A DNA stretch of 64,000 bases from Acidovorax sp. (lineage in GTDB: Bacteria > Pseudomonadota > Gammaproteobacteria > Burkholderiales > Burkholderiaceae_C), in the NCBI RefSeq assembly GCF_021287135.1, contig NZ_JAJTBB010000022.1:62001-126000 (forward strand), read 5' to 3'. The notes below the pieces were generated by a model. The model saw only the letters and a program-made list of their open reading frames with translations. It was not told where the DNA came from and did no database searches. This document shows, piece after piece, positions 8,973-17,329 of the stretch (its first letter is position 1; every line of letters starts with the position of its first letter). Both the position numbers and the translations under genes were made by a program.

Positions 8973-9674
8973 ATGCCAGACAAACACCTTTCCTCGCAGT
9001 TCGACAGCGAACTCAACAGCGTCTCCGCCCGCGTGATGGAGATGGGCGGCATGGTGGAGTCCCAGATCCGCCAGGCCGTGTACGCGCTCTCGCAGTTCAG
9101 CCTGGAGGCCGTGGACACCGTGGCCGCCATGGAAACCCGCATCAACGCGATGGAGGTCGAGATCGACCAGGAGCTGTCTTCCATCATCGCCCGCCGCCAG
9201 CCCACCGCGCGCGACCTGCGCCTGCTGCTGGCCTTTTCCAAGGCCACGGCCAACCTGGAGCGCATGGGCGACGAGGCCAACAAGATGGCCCGCATGGTGC
9301 GCTCCATCATTGAAGGCGGGGCGCCGCGCTCGCTGCCCTCCAGCGACCTGCGCACGGCGGCCGAGCTCGCCTCGGGCCAGCTGCGCAAGACGCTGGACGC
9401 GTTTGCGCGGCTGGATGTGAAGGCGGCCGTGGCCATCCTCAAGGAGGACGACCTCATCGACAAGGAGTTCGACGGCTTCGTGCGCAAGCTCATCACCTAC
9501 ATGATGGAAGACCCCCGCACCATCTCGCCCAGCCTGGACCTGCTGTTCCTGGCCAAGGCGATCGAGCGCATCGGAGACCATTCCAAGAATGTGGCCGAGC
9601 TGATCATCTATCTGGTCAAGGGCAAGGATGTGCGCCACACTGCCCTCGACGAGATCGAATCGGCCGTGCTGTAA
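8973..9674 (+). CDS. phoU: Phosphate signalling protein PhoU
   Basis: A 233-residue cytoplasmic helical protein with the two three-helix repeats of PhoU (motifs VMEMGGMVESQIRQA and FLAKAIERIGDHSKNVAELI). PhoU links PstSCAB activity to PhoR, keeping PhoR in its phosphatase state when phosphate is ample. ATG 8973 (MPDKHLSSQFD) is chosen over an upstream in-frame TTG at 8943, which lies inside the repeat. It sits between pstB and phoB. Confidence 0.96.
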   Translation: MPDKHLSSQFDSELNSVSARVMEMGGMVESQIRQAVYALSQFSLEAVDTVAAMETRINAMEVEIDQELSSIIARRQPTARDLRLLLAFSKATANLERMGDEANKMARMVRSIIEGGAPRSLPSSDLRTAAELASGQLRKTLDAFARLDVKAAVAILKEDDLIDKEFDGFVRKLITYMMEDPRTISPSLDLLFLAKAIERIGDHSKNVAELIIYLVKGKDVRHTALDEIESAVL

Positions 9675-9697
9675 GAAGAAAGGGCTTTGGCACTGTT

Positions 9698-10405
9698 ATG
9701 AGAAAGCTCCCACGCGTCCTCATCGTCGAGGACGAACCCGCGATTGCCGAGCTGATTGCCGTCAACCTGCGGCACAACGGATTCCAGCCCTTCTGGTCGG
9801 AAGACGGCGATTCCGCCCAGCGCGAGCTGGATGCCGTGCTGCCGGACGTCATCCTGCTGGACTGGATGCTGCCCGGCCAGAGCGGCCTGTCGCTGGCGCG
9901 CAAATGGCGCGCGGACGCCCGGACCAAGCCGATCCCCATCCTCATGCTCACCGCGCGCGGCGACGAGCCGGACAAGGTGGCAGGGCTGGATGCCGGCGCG
10001 GACGACTACATCACCAAGCCGTTTTCCACACAGGAGCTGCTGGCCCGCATCCGCGCGGTGCTGCGCCGCCGCGCGCCCGAGCAGGTGAGCGACAGCGTGA
10101 CCATTGGCGAACTGGTGCTGGACGCGGGGACCTACCGCGTGAGCTTCCAGGGGCAGCCGCTCAAGGTCGGCCCCACCGAATTCAAGCTGCTGCACTTCCT
10201 GATGAAGCATGCCGAGCGCGTGCACAGCCGCTCCCAGCTGCTGGACAAGGTGTGGGGCGACCACGTCTTCATCGAGGAGCGCACGGTGGACGTGCACGTC
10301 AAGCGCCTGCGCGAGGCGCTGGGCGCCGCATCGGTGATGGTGGAAACGGTGCGCGGTGCAGGCTACCGGCTCACGGCCCAGCCCCAGGTGCAATTGCAGG
10401 CCTGA
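9698..10405 (+). CDS. phoB: Phosphate regulon response regulator PhoB
   Basis: A 235-residue OmpR-family regulator. The receiver domain has acidic residues E11/D12, phospho-acceptor D55 (ILLDWMLPG) and the lysine in ITKPFST. The C-terminal winged helix includes VWGDHVFIEERTVDVHVKRL. It is the likely binder of the two PHO boxes near 4.85-4.94 kb. It lies 23 bp after phoU and just before phoR. Confidence 0.97.
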   Translation: MRKLPRVLIVEDEPAIAELIAVNLRHNGFQPFWSEDGDSAQRELDAVLPDVILLDWMLPGQSGLSLARKWRADARTKPIPILMLTARGDEPDKVAGLDAGADDYITKPFSTQELLARIRAVLRRRAPEQVSDSVTIGELVLDAGTYRVSFQGQPLKVGPTEFKLLHFLMKHAERVHSRSQLLDKVWGDHVFIEERTVDVHVKRLREALGAASVMVETVRGAGYRLTAQPQVQLQA

Positions 10406-10486
10406 TCGAGGTCGATCGGGCGCGGGGAATGGTGGGCGCACCCGTGGCGCCCTGGGTTTTTGGACCGGGAAGGCTTGGCTGAGCGC

Positions 10487-11830
10487 ATGCTGTGGCGAAT
10501 TACGTATTTCCTGCTCTGGCAGGTGGTGGGCGGGGGGCTGGGCTGGTGGGAAGGCGGGCCGTGGGGCGCCGCCCTGGGCGCGGCCCTCGCGGGCTGGGTC
10601 TGGTTTGCCTGGGACCTGCTGCGCGGCGCGCGGGTGCTGCGCTGGCTGCGCACGGGGGACCTGACGGATGTTCCCGCCATGCGGGGCATGTGGGGCGAGG
10701 CCGCAGACCGCGCACGGCGCCTGCTGCGCCGGCAGGAGGCCGAAATCCGCAGTAGCGACAGCCGCCTGCAAGAGATCCTGGCGGCGCTGCAGGCCACGCC
10801 CAACGGCGTGGTGCTGCTGGACGCCCAGGCCCGCATCGAATGGTGCAACCAGATGGCAGCCAGCCACTTTGGGTTTGACGCGCAGCGCGACATGATGCAG
10901 TCCATCGGGAACCTGGTGCGGGACCCGGAGTTCACCGCCTATCTGGCGGCACAGGACTTCACCCACGATGTGGTGCTGGAAGGGCGCCTGAGCACGCCCT
11001 CGCGCCCGGTGCGCCTGTCGGTGCACCTGCATCCCTACGGAGACGGCCGCACCCTGCTGCTGTCGCGCGACGTCACTGCGCTGGAGCAGGCCGAGGCCAT
11101 GCGGCGCGACTTCGTGGCCAACGTGTCCCATGAGATCCGCACGCCCCTCACGGTGCTGATGGGCTTTGTGGAAACGCTGCAGACCCTGCCCCTGAGCGCG
11201 GAAGAGCGCTCGCGCTACCTGGGCATGATGGCCCAGCAGGCGCTGCGCATGCAAAGCGTGGTGCAAGACCTGCTGACCCTGTCGCGGCTGGAGGGCAGCC
11301 CGCCGCCCGGCATGGCCGAATGGACGCCCGTGTTCGCGCTGATGCACCGCTGCGAGGAGGACGGCCGCGCCTTGTCGGGGTTGCTCACACAGAACCAGCC
11401 CCGGCCGCACACCATGGTGTTTCCCTCTGCCGACGCGCTGCGGGCCGAAGGCGAGATCGCCGGCGTGCCGGCCGAGCTGCAGAGCGCCCTGTCCAACCTC
11501 ATCAGCAACGCCGTGCGCTACACCCCGGCCGGGGGCACGATCACGGTGGGGTGGCAGCGCCTTGCCGATGGCCGGGCGGTGTTTTCGGTGCAGGACACCG
11601 GGCCCGGCATCGCTCCCGAGCACATTCCGCGGCTGACGGAACGCTTTTACCGGGTGGACCGCAGCCGTTCCCGAGAAACCGGGGGCACCGGGCTGGGGCT
11701 GGCCATTGTCAAGCACGTGCTGCAGCGGCACGGCGCCACGCTGGACATTGCCAGCACGCTGGGCAAGGGCTCGGTGTTTTCGGTCACCTTCCCGGCGAAC
11801 CGCCTGCGCGGCTTTTCCCTGCCGGGCTGA
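10487..11830 (+). CDS. phoR: Phosphate regulon sensor histidine kinase PhoR
   Basis: A 447-residue membrane kinase. Two hydrophobic segments lie at the N-terminus (ITYFLLWQVVGGGLGWW and GAALAGWVWFAWDLL), then a PAS-like region, an H-box (FVANVSHEIRTPLTVL, His215), an N-box (SNLISNAVRYTPAGG), and G-boxes DTGPGIAP and GGTGLGLAIVKH. It phosphorylates PhoB. The start is uncertain: ATG 10487 is used, but TTG 10475 or TTG 10460 are in frame. The last 47 bp overlap the convergent MATE gene, so the two 3' ends are coded on both strands. Confidence 0.93.
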   Translation: MLWRITYFLLWQVVGGGLGWWEGGPWGAALGAALAGWVWFAWDLLRGARVLRWLRTGDLTDVPAMRGMWGEAADRARRLLRRQEAEIRSSDSRLQEILAALQATPNGVVLLDAQARIEWCNQMAASHFGFDAQRDMMQSIGNLVRDPEFTAYLAAQDFTHDVVLEGRLSTPSRPVRLSVHLHPYGDGRTLLLSRDVTALEQAEAMRRDFVANVSHEIRTPLTVLMGFVETLQTLPLSAEERSRYLGMMAQQALRMQSVVQDLLTLSRLEGSPPPGMAEWTPVFALMHRCEEDGRALSGLLTQNQPRPHTMVFPSADALRAEGEIAGVPAELQSALSNLISNAVRYTPAGGTITVGWQRLADGRAVFSVQDTGPGIAPEHIPRLTERFYRVDRSRSRETGGTGLGLAIVKHVLQRHGATLDIASTLGKGSVFSVTFPANRLRGFSLPG

Positions 11831-13151
11831 CGGCGCGGCGCAGCAGCGCCAGGAACAACGCGGCCGTCACGCCCAGCGCCGCGCCGCTGGCGGCCCAGAA
11901 GGCTGCGGGCGACGGGGTCGCAGGCCAGGGACCCAGCCCCCGGTATGCCAGCAGGTAGCCGCCCGCCAGGCCGACGCCCCACAGCAGCACGCAATACACC
12001 GCCAGCGGCGCCACCGTGATGCGGTAGCAGCGCAGCACGAACACGCACAGGGTCTGCAGTGCGTCGGCGGCGTGGTAGGCGGCCACCCAGGCCAGCACGC
12101 CCGCGGCCGCGGCGGCCACCCCGGGCTGGTGCGAATAGAGATGTGCCACGCCGTCTTTTGCTATGAATAATATAGCTGCAAGCGCGCACCCACAAAGCGC
12201 TGCAAGCCTTAAGCCCGTCCAGACGGCATGGCGGGCCCGCGAGGGCTCCCCGGCGCCCAGCCAGTAGCTGGTGCGGGCGCTGGTGGCAATGGCCAGCGAC
12301 AGGGGCACCATGTAGAGCACGGCGGCCACGTTGGCGGCGATCTGGTGGGCGGCAGCGGCCGTCGTGCCCTGGCGGGCAATGAACAGCGCCATCAGCGTGA
12401 AGGAGGTCACTTCCACCATGACGGCCAGCCCCGCCGGCACGCCCAGCCGGGCGAACGCGGCCAGCGTGGGGCCATGCGGCGGCTCCAGGCGGCGCCAGAT
12501 CTGCAGAGGCTCGTACAGGTCCTGGGTGCGCAGCAGCCAGACCGCGACCGCGAGCATGCTGCAGTTGACGACCAGCGTGGCCCAGGCGCACCCCACGACG
12601 CCCTGGGCCGGCAGGCCGGCACCCCCGAACGTGAACCAGACGGACAGCGGCAGCTTGATGAACAGGGAGCCCACCTGCAGCCAGGTCACCAGCTTGGGGC
12701 GCCCCAGCGCCTGGTTGAGCGTGCTGTACATGCGAAAGAGCAGGGCGGGCGGCAGGGCCAGCGCCAGCACGGCCAGATAGCGCTCCACGTCGCCGCGCAG
12801 GGCGGGCGGCACTTCGGTCCATCGCAACAGGGGGCCGGGCGAGAGCAGCAGGCACACGCCCGCCAGCGAGGCGGCGGCGCACAGGTAGAGCGCCTGCCGC
12901 AGGCTGCGGCCCAGGGCGGCGGTCTGGCGTGCGCCGCGCTGCTCCGCCCAGACGGGCAGCAGCGCCTGGAAAACGCCGATGAGCGCCACATACACGCTGA
13001 TGAAGATGGCGCTGCCCACCGACAGCGCGGCCAGCGAAGCCTCACCATGCCGGCCCGCGACAATGGTGTCCGCCACGCCGAACGCCATCACGGCCAGTTG
13101 GCCCGCCAGCACGGTGAGCGCGTGGCGGGCGATGATCGACCGCTCGGACAT
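11784..13151 (-). CDS. MATE family efflux transporter
   Basis: A 455-residue multidrug and toxin extrusion protein with about twelve hydrophobic segments. Typical features are LAVMAFGVADTIVAGRHG near the N-terminus and LGRPKLVTWLQVGSLF in the middle. MATE proteins exchange sodium or protons for organic cations, lipid-linked or flavin-like compounds; the substrate here is unknown. Its ATG overlaps the stop of the upstream GT39-like gene by one base (TGATG), so they are coupled. Within the frame, 12213-12165 is a copy of the dispersed palindrome, read as part of a membrane segment (AALCGCALAAILFIAKDG). The 3' end overlaps phoR. Confidence 0.9.
   Translation of the reverse strand: MSERSIIARHALTVLAGQLAVMAFGVADTIVAGRHGEASLAALSVGSAIFISVYVALIGVFQALLPVWAEQRGARQTAALGRSLRQALYLCAAASLAGVCLLLSPGPLLRWTEVPPALRGDVERYLAVLALALPPALLFRMYSTLNQALGRPKLVTWLQVGSLFIKLPLSVWFTFGGAGLPAQGVVGCAWATLVVNCSMLAVAVWLLRTQDLYEPLQIWRRLEPPHGPTLAAFARLGVPAGLAVMVEVTSFTLMALFIARQGTTAAAAHQIAANVAAVLYMVPLSLAIATSARTSYWLGAGEPSRARHAVWTGLRLAALCGCALAAILFIAKDGVAHLYSHQPGVAAAAAGVLAWVAAYHAADALQTLCVFVLRCYRITVAPLAVYCVLLWGVGLAGGYLLAYRGLGPWPATPSPAAFWAASGAALGVTAALFLALLRRAVSPAGKSRAGGSPGR
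12165..12213 (+). repeat. Dispersed palindromic repeat, copy F (inside the MATE gene)
   Basis: TTTTGCTATGAATAATATAG is followed by CTGCAAGCGC and, after ACCCAC, AAAGCGCTGCAAGCC. This is the same left flank, arms and spacing as the intergenic copies. It lies antisense to the MATE frame, has no stop in that frame and encodes a hydrophobic stretch. Confidence 0.75.
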
Positions 13152-14851
13152 CAGCGCGCAGGTTCCGCGCGATGGAACACGAGCAGGTGGTCGTTCTTGT
13201 CGGTGGGGCGGGCAATGGTGGCCTGCAGCTCCCACTGGGACGCCCGGACCAGACGTTCCGAAGCGGGCCACGCGGCCAGATCGGCCACCAGCCAGTTGCA
13301 ATCGTCCTGCAGCCGCGCCCGTTGCAGTGACAGGCCGCCGTGGTACTGCAGTGCGGCCACCTGGGCGCGGCTCAGCCCCACGGTCTGCACGCAGCCCGGC
13401 GACGGGCCCAGCGCCGCCACCACGCTGCGCACCTGCGGCTGGTAGCTGCGGGCGTAGTCCAGCAGGGGCAGCCACAGCGTCATCAGCAGCAGCCACCCCA
13501 GCGCCGCGCCGCCGGCCGGCAGCACCAGGCTCTTCCAGATGGGGGCGCGGTTGCGGGCGGCGCGCCACCAGACCAGGGCGCACCAGCCCGCCGTGGCGGC
13601 CAGGGCTGCCAATAGCGCGATCAGCGAGAACTGCGGCACAAAGCCGGGCGCCAGCCGGGCCACGTTGGCGGCCGGTTTGGCGGGCACCCCGGTCTGCATC
13701 GCCACCCAGATCACCCAGATCGCCAGCGCGGACACCGTGAAGAACAGCAGGGTGAACCAGTCAATCAGCGCACCCACGCTGCGCCGCAGCGTCGGCAGCG
13801 CGAAGGCGGCCAGGGCCGCCAGGGCCGGCAACCCGAGGAGCAGGGCCCGGTCTGCGGGCTGGGTGGTCACCGTGGCGCCGATGGACACCATGGAGAACCA
13901 TAGCGGCAGCCACAGGTGGCGATGGCCCCGGGGGCTGAAGATCTGCCGGCGCCAGCGCCACAGCGTCCACAGGGCCAGCGGCCAGGCGGGCCACCCGAAC
14001 CACAGCAGCAGCCGCGTGAGGCTTTGCCACTCCTTGCCGCCCGATGCCACGCCCACGATGCGCCAGCGCCACAGGTCCAGGGCCCCTGCCAGAAGGGCGG
14101 CCGCCAGCGTGGCGGCCGCCAGGGCCAGCACCCAGCGCAGGCGCCGGTCGGTGCCGCTGCCCGGGGCGTAGACGATCACGGCCATGCTGCCCACACCCAG
14201 CAGCGCCGTCAGTGCCGGGGCGCCAGCCAGCGTAAGGCCGGCCATGCCGACGCCCAGCGCCACTGCGGGGACAAGCGTGTGGTACGGCAGGGCGGCCACC
14301 GCAAAAAAGACCAGTGCCGTGCAGCTGAGCTGCACCAGGTAGCTGGTGACCTCATGGGAAAGCTGCGCAAGCCCCAGGCAGGCGATCAGGGCCAGCAGCG
14401 CGCCGTCGGCAATGGCGCGGGCGTAGTCCCGCGGCGCCGCTTCTCCGCCGAAGGCGAAGGCCACCGGCTGGGCCCCCGGGCTGCGGGCCAGGTAGTAGGC
14501 GGCGTACCAGGTGGCGGCCAGCGTCAGCACCAGCAGCGCGGCAAATGGGATACGCACGGCCATCTCCGCCGAAATCCACGAGGGCGCGGCCTGGATGGCC
14601 CAGGCGCCCAGCCAGTACGGCAACAGGCCTTCGGTTTCGGGGGGCAGCCCCCCCAGCAGCGGGCTCAGCCAGGGCGTGCGGCCCTGGGACAGCTCCAGCA
14701 TGTAGCCAAAGGCGGTGACGTCGGCGTTTTTCCAGGGGTCGCGGCCCACGAAGCCGGGGACGACGTAGGCAATGCACAGCAGGATCAGCGCCCAGCGGGG
14801 CAGGGGGCTGACAGCGTCCTGGGAGACGATGGCGGGGGTGGGTAGATTCAC
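13151..14851 (-). CDS. GT39/ArnT-like polytopic membrane glycosyltransferase
   Basis: A 566-residue protein with about twelve membrane segments and a GT-C type N-terminus. The GRDPWKNADV motif after the first helix resembles the acidic loop of ArnT/PMT enzymes, which move sugars from polyprenyl phosphate donors on the periplasmic side. The C-terminal ~120 residues after the last helices form a soluble domain. The start is the GTG at 14851 (VNLPTPAIVSQDAV); longer readings would cover the rpmE2 terminator and coding region. It overlaps the MATE start by one base. The acceptor is unknown. Confidence 0.78.
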   Translation of the reverse strand: MNLPTPAIVSQDAVSPLPRWALILLCIAYVVPGFVGRDPWKNADVTAFGYMLELSQGRTPWLSPLLGGLPPETEGLLPYWLGAWAIQAAPSWISAEMAVRIPFAALLVLTLAATWYAAYYLARSPGAQPVAFAFGGEAAPRDYARAIADGALLALIACLGLAQLSHEVTSYLVQLSCTALVFFAVAALPYHTLVPAVALGVGMAGLTLAGAPALTALLGVGSMAVIVYAPGSGTDRRLRWVLALAAATLAAALLAGALDLWRWRIVGVASGGKEWQSLTRLLLWFGWPAWPLALWTLWRWRRQIFSPRGHRHLWLPLWFSMVSIGATVTTQPADRALLLGLPALAALAAFALPTLRRSVGALIDWFTLLFFTVSALAIWVIWVAMQTGVPAKPAANVARLAPGFVPQFSLIALLAALAATAGWCALVWWRAARNRAPIWKSLVLPAGGAALGWLLLMTLWLPLLDYARSYQPQVRSVVAALGPSPGCVQTVGLSRAQVAALQYHGGLSLQRARLQDDCNWLVADLAAWPASERLVRASQWELQATIARPTDKNDHLLVFHRAEPAR

Positions 14852-14892
14852 GCGTCGGAAGGCGGCACAACGGAGCCACTGAGAATAAGGGC

Positions 14893-14934
14893 AAAACCAA
14901 ACAAAAGGGCAGCCCGGTTGCCCGGGCTGCCCTT
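14893..14934 (-). terminator. Intrinsic terminator of rpmE2
   Basis: A perfect 13-bp stem pairs AAGGGCAGCCCGG (14905-14917) with CCGGGCTGCCCTT (14922-14934) around a 4-base loop. On the minus strand it is followed by TTTTGTTTGG. It lies 23 bp after the rpmE2 stop and before the GT39-like gene, separating the two transcripts. Confidence 0.88.
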
Positions 14935-14957
14935 GTGGCGCGATCGCAGAAGGCGAA

Positions 14958-15212
14958 TTACTTCGCTGCGGTCTTGCCGAAACGGTTGCGGAAGCGCTCC
15001 ACACGGCCACCCATGTTGTCCACGGACTTTTGCGTGCCAGTGTAGAAAGGGTGCGATTCAGAAGAGGTATCCAGCTTGAACAGCGGGTATTCCTTGCCTT
15101 CGAAGGTCTCGGTTTCCTTGGTGTTCACGCACGAACGGGTGACGAACTTGAAACCGTTGGACAGGTCCACGAACAGAACTTCGCGGTAGTTGGGGTGAAT
15201 GCCTTCTTTCAT
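14958..15212 (-). CDS. rpmE2: 50S ribosomal protein L31, type B
   Basis: An 84-residue large-subunit protein. The sequence [20 protein letters not shown] with [12 protein letters not shown] is the type B (non-zinc, C-minus) form; the CxxC zinc ligands of type A are absent. The start at 15212 has AGGAAG just upstream. It has its own promoter and a strong terminator. Type B paralogues are often zinc-controlled in other bacteria, but I see no clear Zur site here. Confidence 0.96.
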   Translation of the reverse strand: MKEGIHPNYREVLFVDLSNGFKFVTRSCVNTKETETFEGKEYPLFKLDTSSESHPFYTGTQKSVDNMGGRVERFRNRFGKTAAK

Positions 15213-15284
15213 GATCTTCCTTTGAGTCAACTGCGGGAGCCGCACCGGCCAGTCCGATGTACTTTCCGCAAGAAAAAGCCCTCG

Positions 15285-15312
15285 ATTATTGCACAGACGG
15301 CGATTTCTTCAA
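15285..15312 (-). promoter_or_regulatory. Sigma-70-like promoter of rpmE2
   Basis: On the minus strand TTGAAG (15312-15307) is followed after 16 bp by AATAAT (15290-15285), about 70 bp before the rpmE2 ATG. Good hexamer matches in a short AT-rich window make this a probable promoter. Confidence 0.6.
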
Positions 15313-15393
15313 TTTTGGGTTTGCCAGGGTTTTTAGCAACCGTCCCGGCCCAGGCTGGAACCGCCGCGCAAGGGCCTCTCTGGCGGACGCACC

Positions 15394-15421
15394 GAGGCGC
15401 CAAGCGCCCCAGGGGGATGTC
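15394..15421 (-). repeat. CCCCCTG-type palindrome at the rho 3' end
   Basis: On the minus strand CCCCCTGGGGCGCTTGGCGCC contains the hairpin GGCGC-TTG-GCGCC. It resembles the CCCCCTGAG...TTCCCCC palindromes at 24.98, 28.76 and 38.58 kb. It touches the rho stop and may fold in its 3' untranslated region; no T-run follows. Confidence 0.5.
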
Positions 15422-16682
15422 ACCCACCCCTTCTCATCATGTCAAAGAAGTCCACATTGGTCTTGGTGGCCTTCATGTTCTTGATCATGAGTTCCATGGA
15501 TTCGATCTCGTCCATGTTGTACATGAACTGGCGCAGGATGCGGGTCTTTTGCAGGATCTCGGGCGCCAGCAGCAGCTCTTCGCGGCGGGTGCCGCTCTTG
15601 TTGAGTTCGATGGCGGGGAACACGCGCTTTTCGTACAGGCGGCGGTTCAGGTGGATTTCGCAGTTGCCCGTGCCCTTGAATTCTTCAAAGATCACTTCGT
15701 CCATGCGGCTGCCGGTGTCCACCAGTGCGGTCGCGATGATGGTGAGCGAGCCACCTTCTTCCACCTTGCGGGCCGCGCCGAAGAAGCGCTTGGGGCGTTG
15801 CAGTGCGGCAGCGTCCACACCGCCGGACAGCACCTTGCCGCTGGAGGGCACCACGTTGTTGTAGGCGCGGGCCAGGCGGGTGATGGAGTCCAGCAGGATC
15901 ACCACGTCCTTCTTCAGCTCCACCAGGCGCTTGGCGCGCTCGATCACCATCTCGGCCACGTGCACGTGGCGGGCGGCGGGCTCGTCGAAGGTGGAGGCGA
16001 TGATGTCGCCCTTCACCGTGCGCTGCATTTCCGTCACTTCTTCAGGGCGCTCGTCCACCAGCAGCACCATCAGGTGCACGTCGGGGTTGTTGGCCGTGAT
16101 GGCGTGGGCGATGTGCTGCATCATCACCGTCTTGCCGCTCTTGGGCGGGGCCACGATCAGCGCGCGCTGGCCGCGGCCGATGGGGGCGATGATGTCGATG
16201 ATGCGGCCCGTGATGTTCTCGTCGCCCTTGATGTCGCGCTCCAGCCGCATCTGCTCCTTGGGGAACAGGGGCGTGAGGTTTTCGAACATCACCTTGTGCT
16301 TGTTCTGCTCGGGCGGGCCGCCGTTGACCTTGTCCAGCTTGGTCAGGGCAAAGTAGCGTTCGCCGTCCTTGGGCGTGCGCACTTCGCCTTCGATCATGTC
16401 GCCCGTGTGCAGGTTGAAGCGCCGCACCTGGCTGGGGCTGATGTAGATGTCGTCCGTGCTGGCGGTAAAGCTGGTGTCGGGGCTGCGCAAGAACCCGAAA
16501 CCGTCGGGCAGGATTTCCAGCACGCCGTCGGCAAACACCTGTTCACCCGCTTTCGCGCGCTTCTTGATGATGGCAAACATCAACTCCTGCTTGCGCATGC
16601 GGCCCGTGTTTTCGATTTCGAGTTCTTCGGCCTGCTTCAGGACTTCAGACACGTGCAGTGCCTTGAGTTCGTTTAAGTGCAT
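15420..16682 (-). CDS. rho: Transcription termination factor Rho
   Basis: A 420-residue RNA-dependent hexameric ATPase that ends Rho-dependent transcription. It opens with [20 protein letters not shown] (Rho N domain), then a cold-shock-like RNA-binding domain ([12 protein letters not shown]...[13 protein letters not shown]). The ATPase core has P-loop APPKSGKT, Walker [17 protein letters not shown] and Q-loop [20 protein letters not shown] lies 8 bp before the ATG. Length matches the family. Confidence 0.98.
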   Translation of the reverse strand: MHLNELKALHVSEVLKQAEELEIENTGRMRKQELMFAIIKKRAKAGEQVFADGVLEILPDGFGFLRSPDTSFTASTDDIYISPSQVRRFNLHTGDMIEGEVRTPKDGERYFALTKLDKVNGGPPEQNKHKVMFENLTPLFPKEQMRLERDIKGDENITGRIIDIIAPIGRGQRALIVAPPKSGKTVMMQHIAHAITANNPDVHLMVLLVDERPEEVTEMQRTVKGDIIASTFDEPAARHVHVAEMVIERAKRLVELKKDVVILLDSITRLARAYNNVVPSSGKVLSGGVDAAALQRPKRFFGAARKVEEGGSLTIIATALVDTGSRMDEVIFEEFKGTGNCEIHLNRRLYEKRVFPAIELNKSGTRREELLLAPEILQKTRILRQFMYNMDEIESMELMIKNMKATKTNVDFFDMMRRGG

Positions 16683-16828
16683 GGAAAGACTCCTTGGCGG
16701 AGCGGGTATGAATCTTTGGGGGGGAAGGGCTGATGCCGCGAGGGCTGCTGTTTGCAGGCCCGGCATGCCAGGGATCTTGGCCCGGCCGCCAATCGTGCGG
16801 GCCGGTGATCGGCAGGAATTATGACAGG

Positions 16829-16857
16829 AAAAAAATGCGGCGGGCTTGCCAAGCCGC
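16829..16857 (-). terminator. Terminator between trxA and rho
   Basis: On the minus strand a GC-rich hairpin (arms GCGGC/GCCGC with inner GGCTT/AAGCC, 16857-16837) is followed by ATTTTTTTCC (A-run 16829-16835 on plus). It lies about 80 bp after the trxA stop and 150 bp before the rho start, so it probably ends the trxA transcript. Confidence 0.7.
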
Positions 16858-16937
16858 TTTCGGTGGGGTGCCGCCTACCCCGCCACAGACCTGCACGCGG
16901 TGTGCAGGTGCGGGGTGCGGACGGCTTGGGCGGGCAA

Positions 16938-17270
16938 TCAGGCCAGCTGCTGGTCGATGAAGGCCGTCAGCTGCGCCTTGCTCATGGCGCCCACCTTGGT
17001 GGCGGCCAGCTGGCCGTTCTTGAACAGCATCAGCGTGGGAATGCCGCGGATGCCGAACTTGGCAGGGATCTCACGGTTCTCGTCCACATTCATCTTGGCG
17101 ATCTGCAACTTGCCCTGGTACGTGCCCGCCACTTCATCCAGGATGGGGGCAATCATCTTGCAGGGGCCGCACCATTCGGCCCAGTAGTCCACCAGCACTG
17201 CGGTGCCGGGTTGCAGCACGTCGGCTTCGAAGCTGGCGTCGGAGACATGTTTGATGAGTTCGCTGGCCAT
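16938..17270 (-). CDS. trxA: Thioredoxin 1
   Basis: A 110-residue cytoplasmic disulfide reductant. The active site is WCGPC (Cys34, Cys37), and the cis-Pro motif is [14 protein letters not shown]. It reduces target disulfides and is recycled by thioredoxin reductase. It is divergent from addB, with a 59-bp gap, and upstream of rho, a common neighbour in betaproteobacteria. Confidence 0.97.
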   Translation of the reverse strand: MASELIKHVSDASFEADVLQPGTAVLVDYWAEWCGPCKMIAPILDEVAGTYQGKLQIAKMNVDENREIPAKFGIRGIPTLMLFKNGQLAATKVGAMSKAQLTAFIDQQLA

Positions 17271-17329
17271 GGCGGGATTCCTTGTTTTTCAGCGGGTTGC
17301 AACCGGTGTACGTTTAAAGTGCAGGCATT

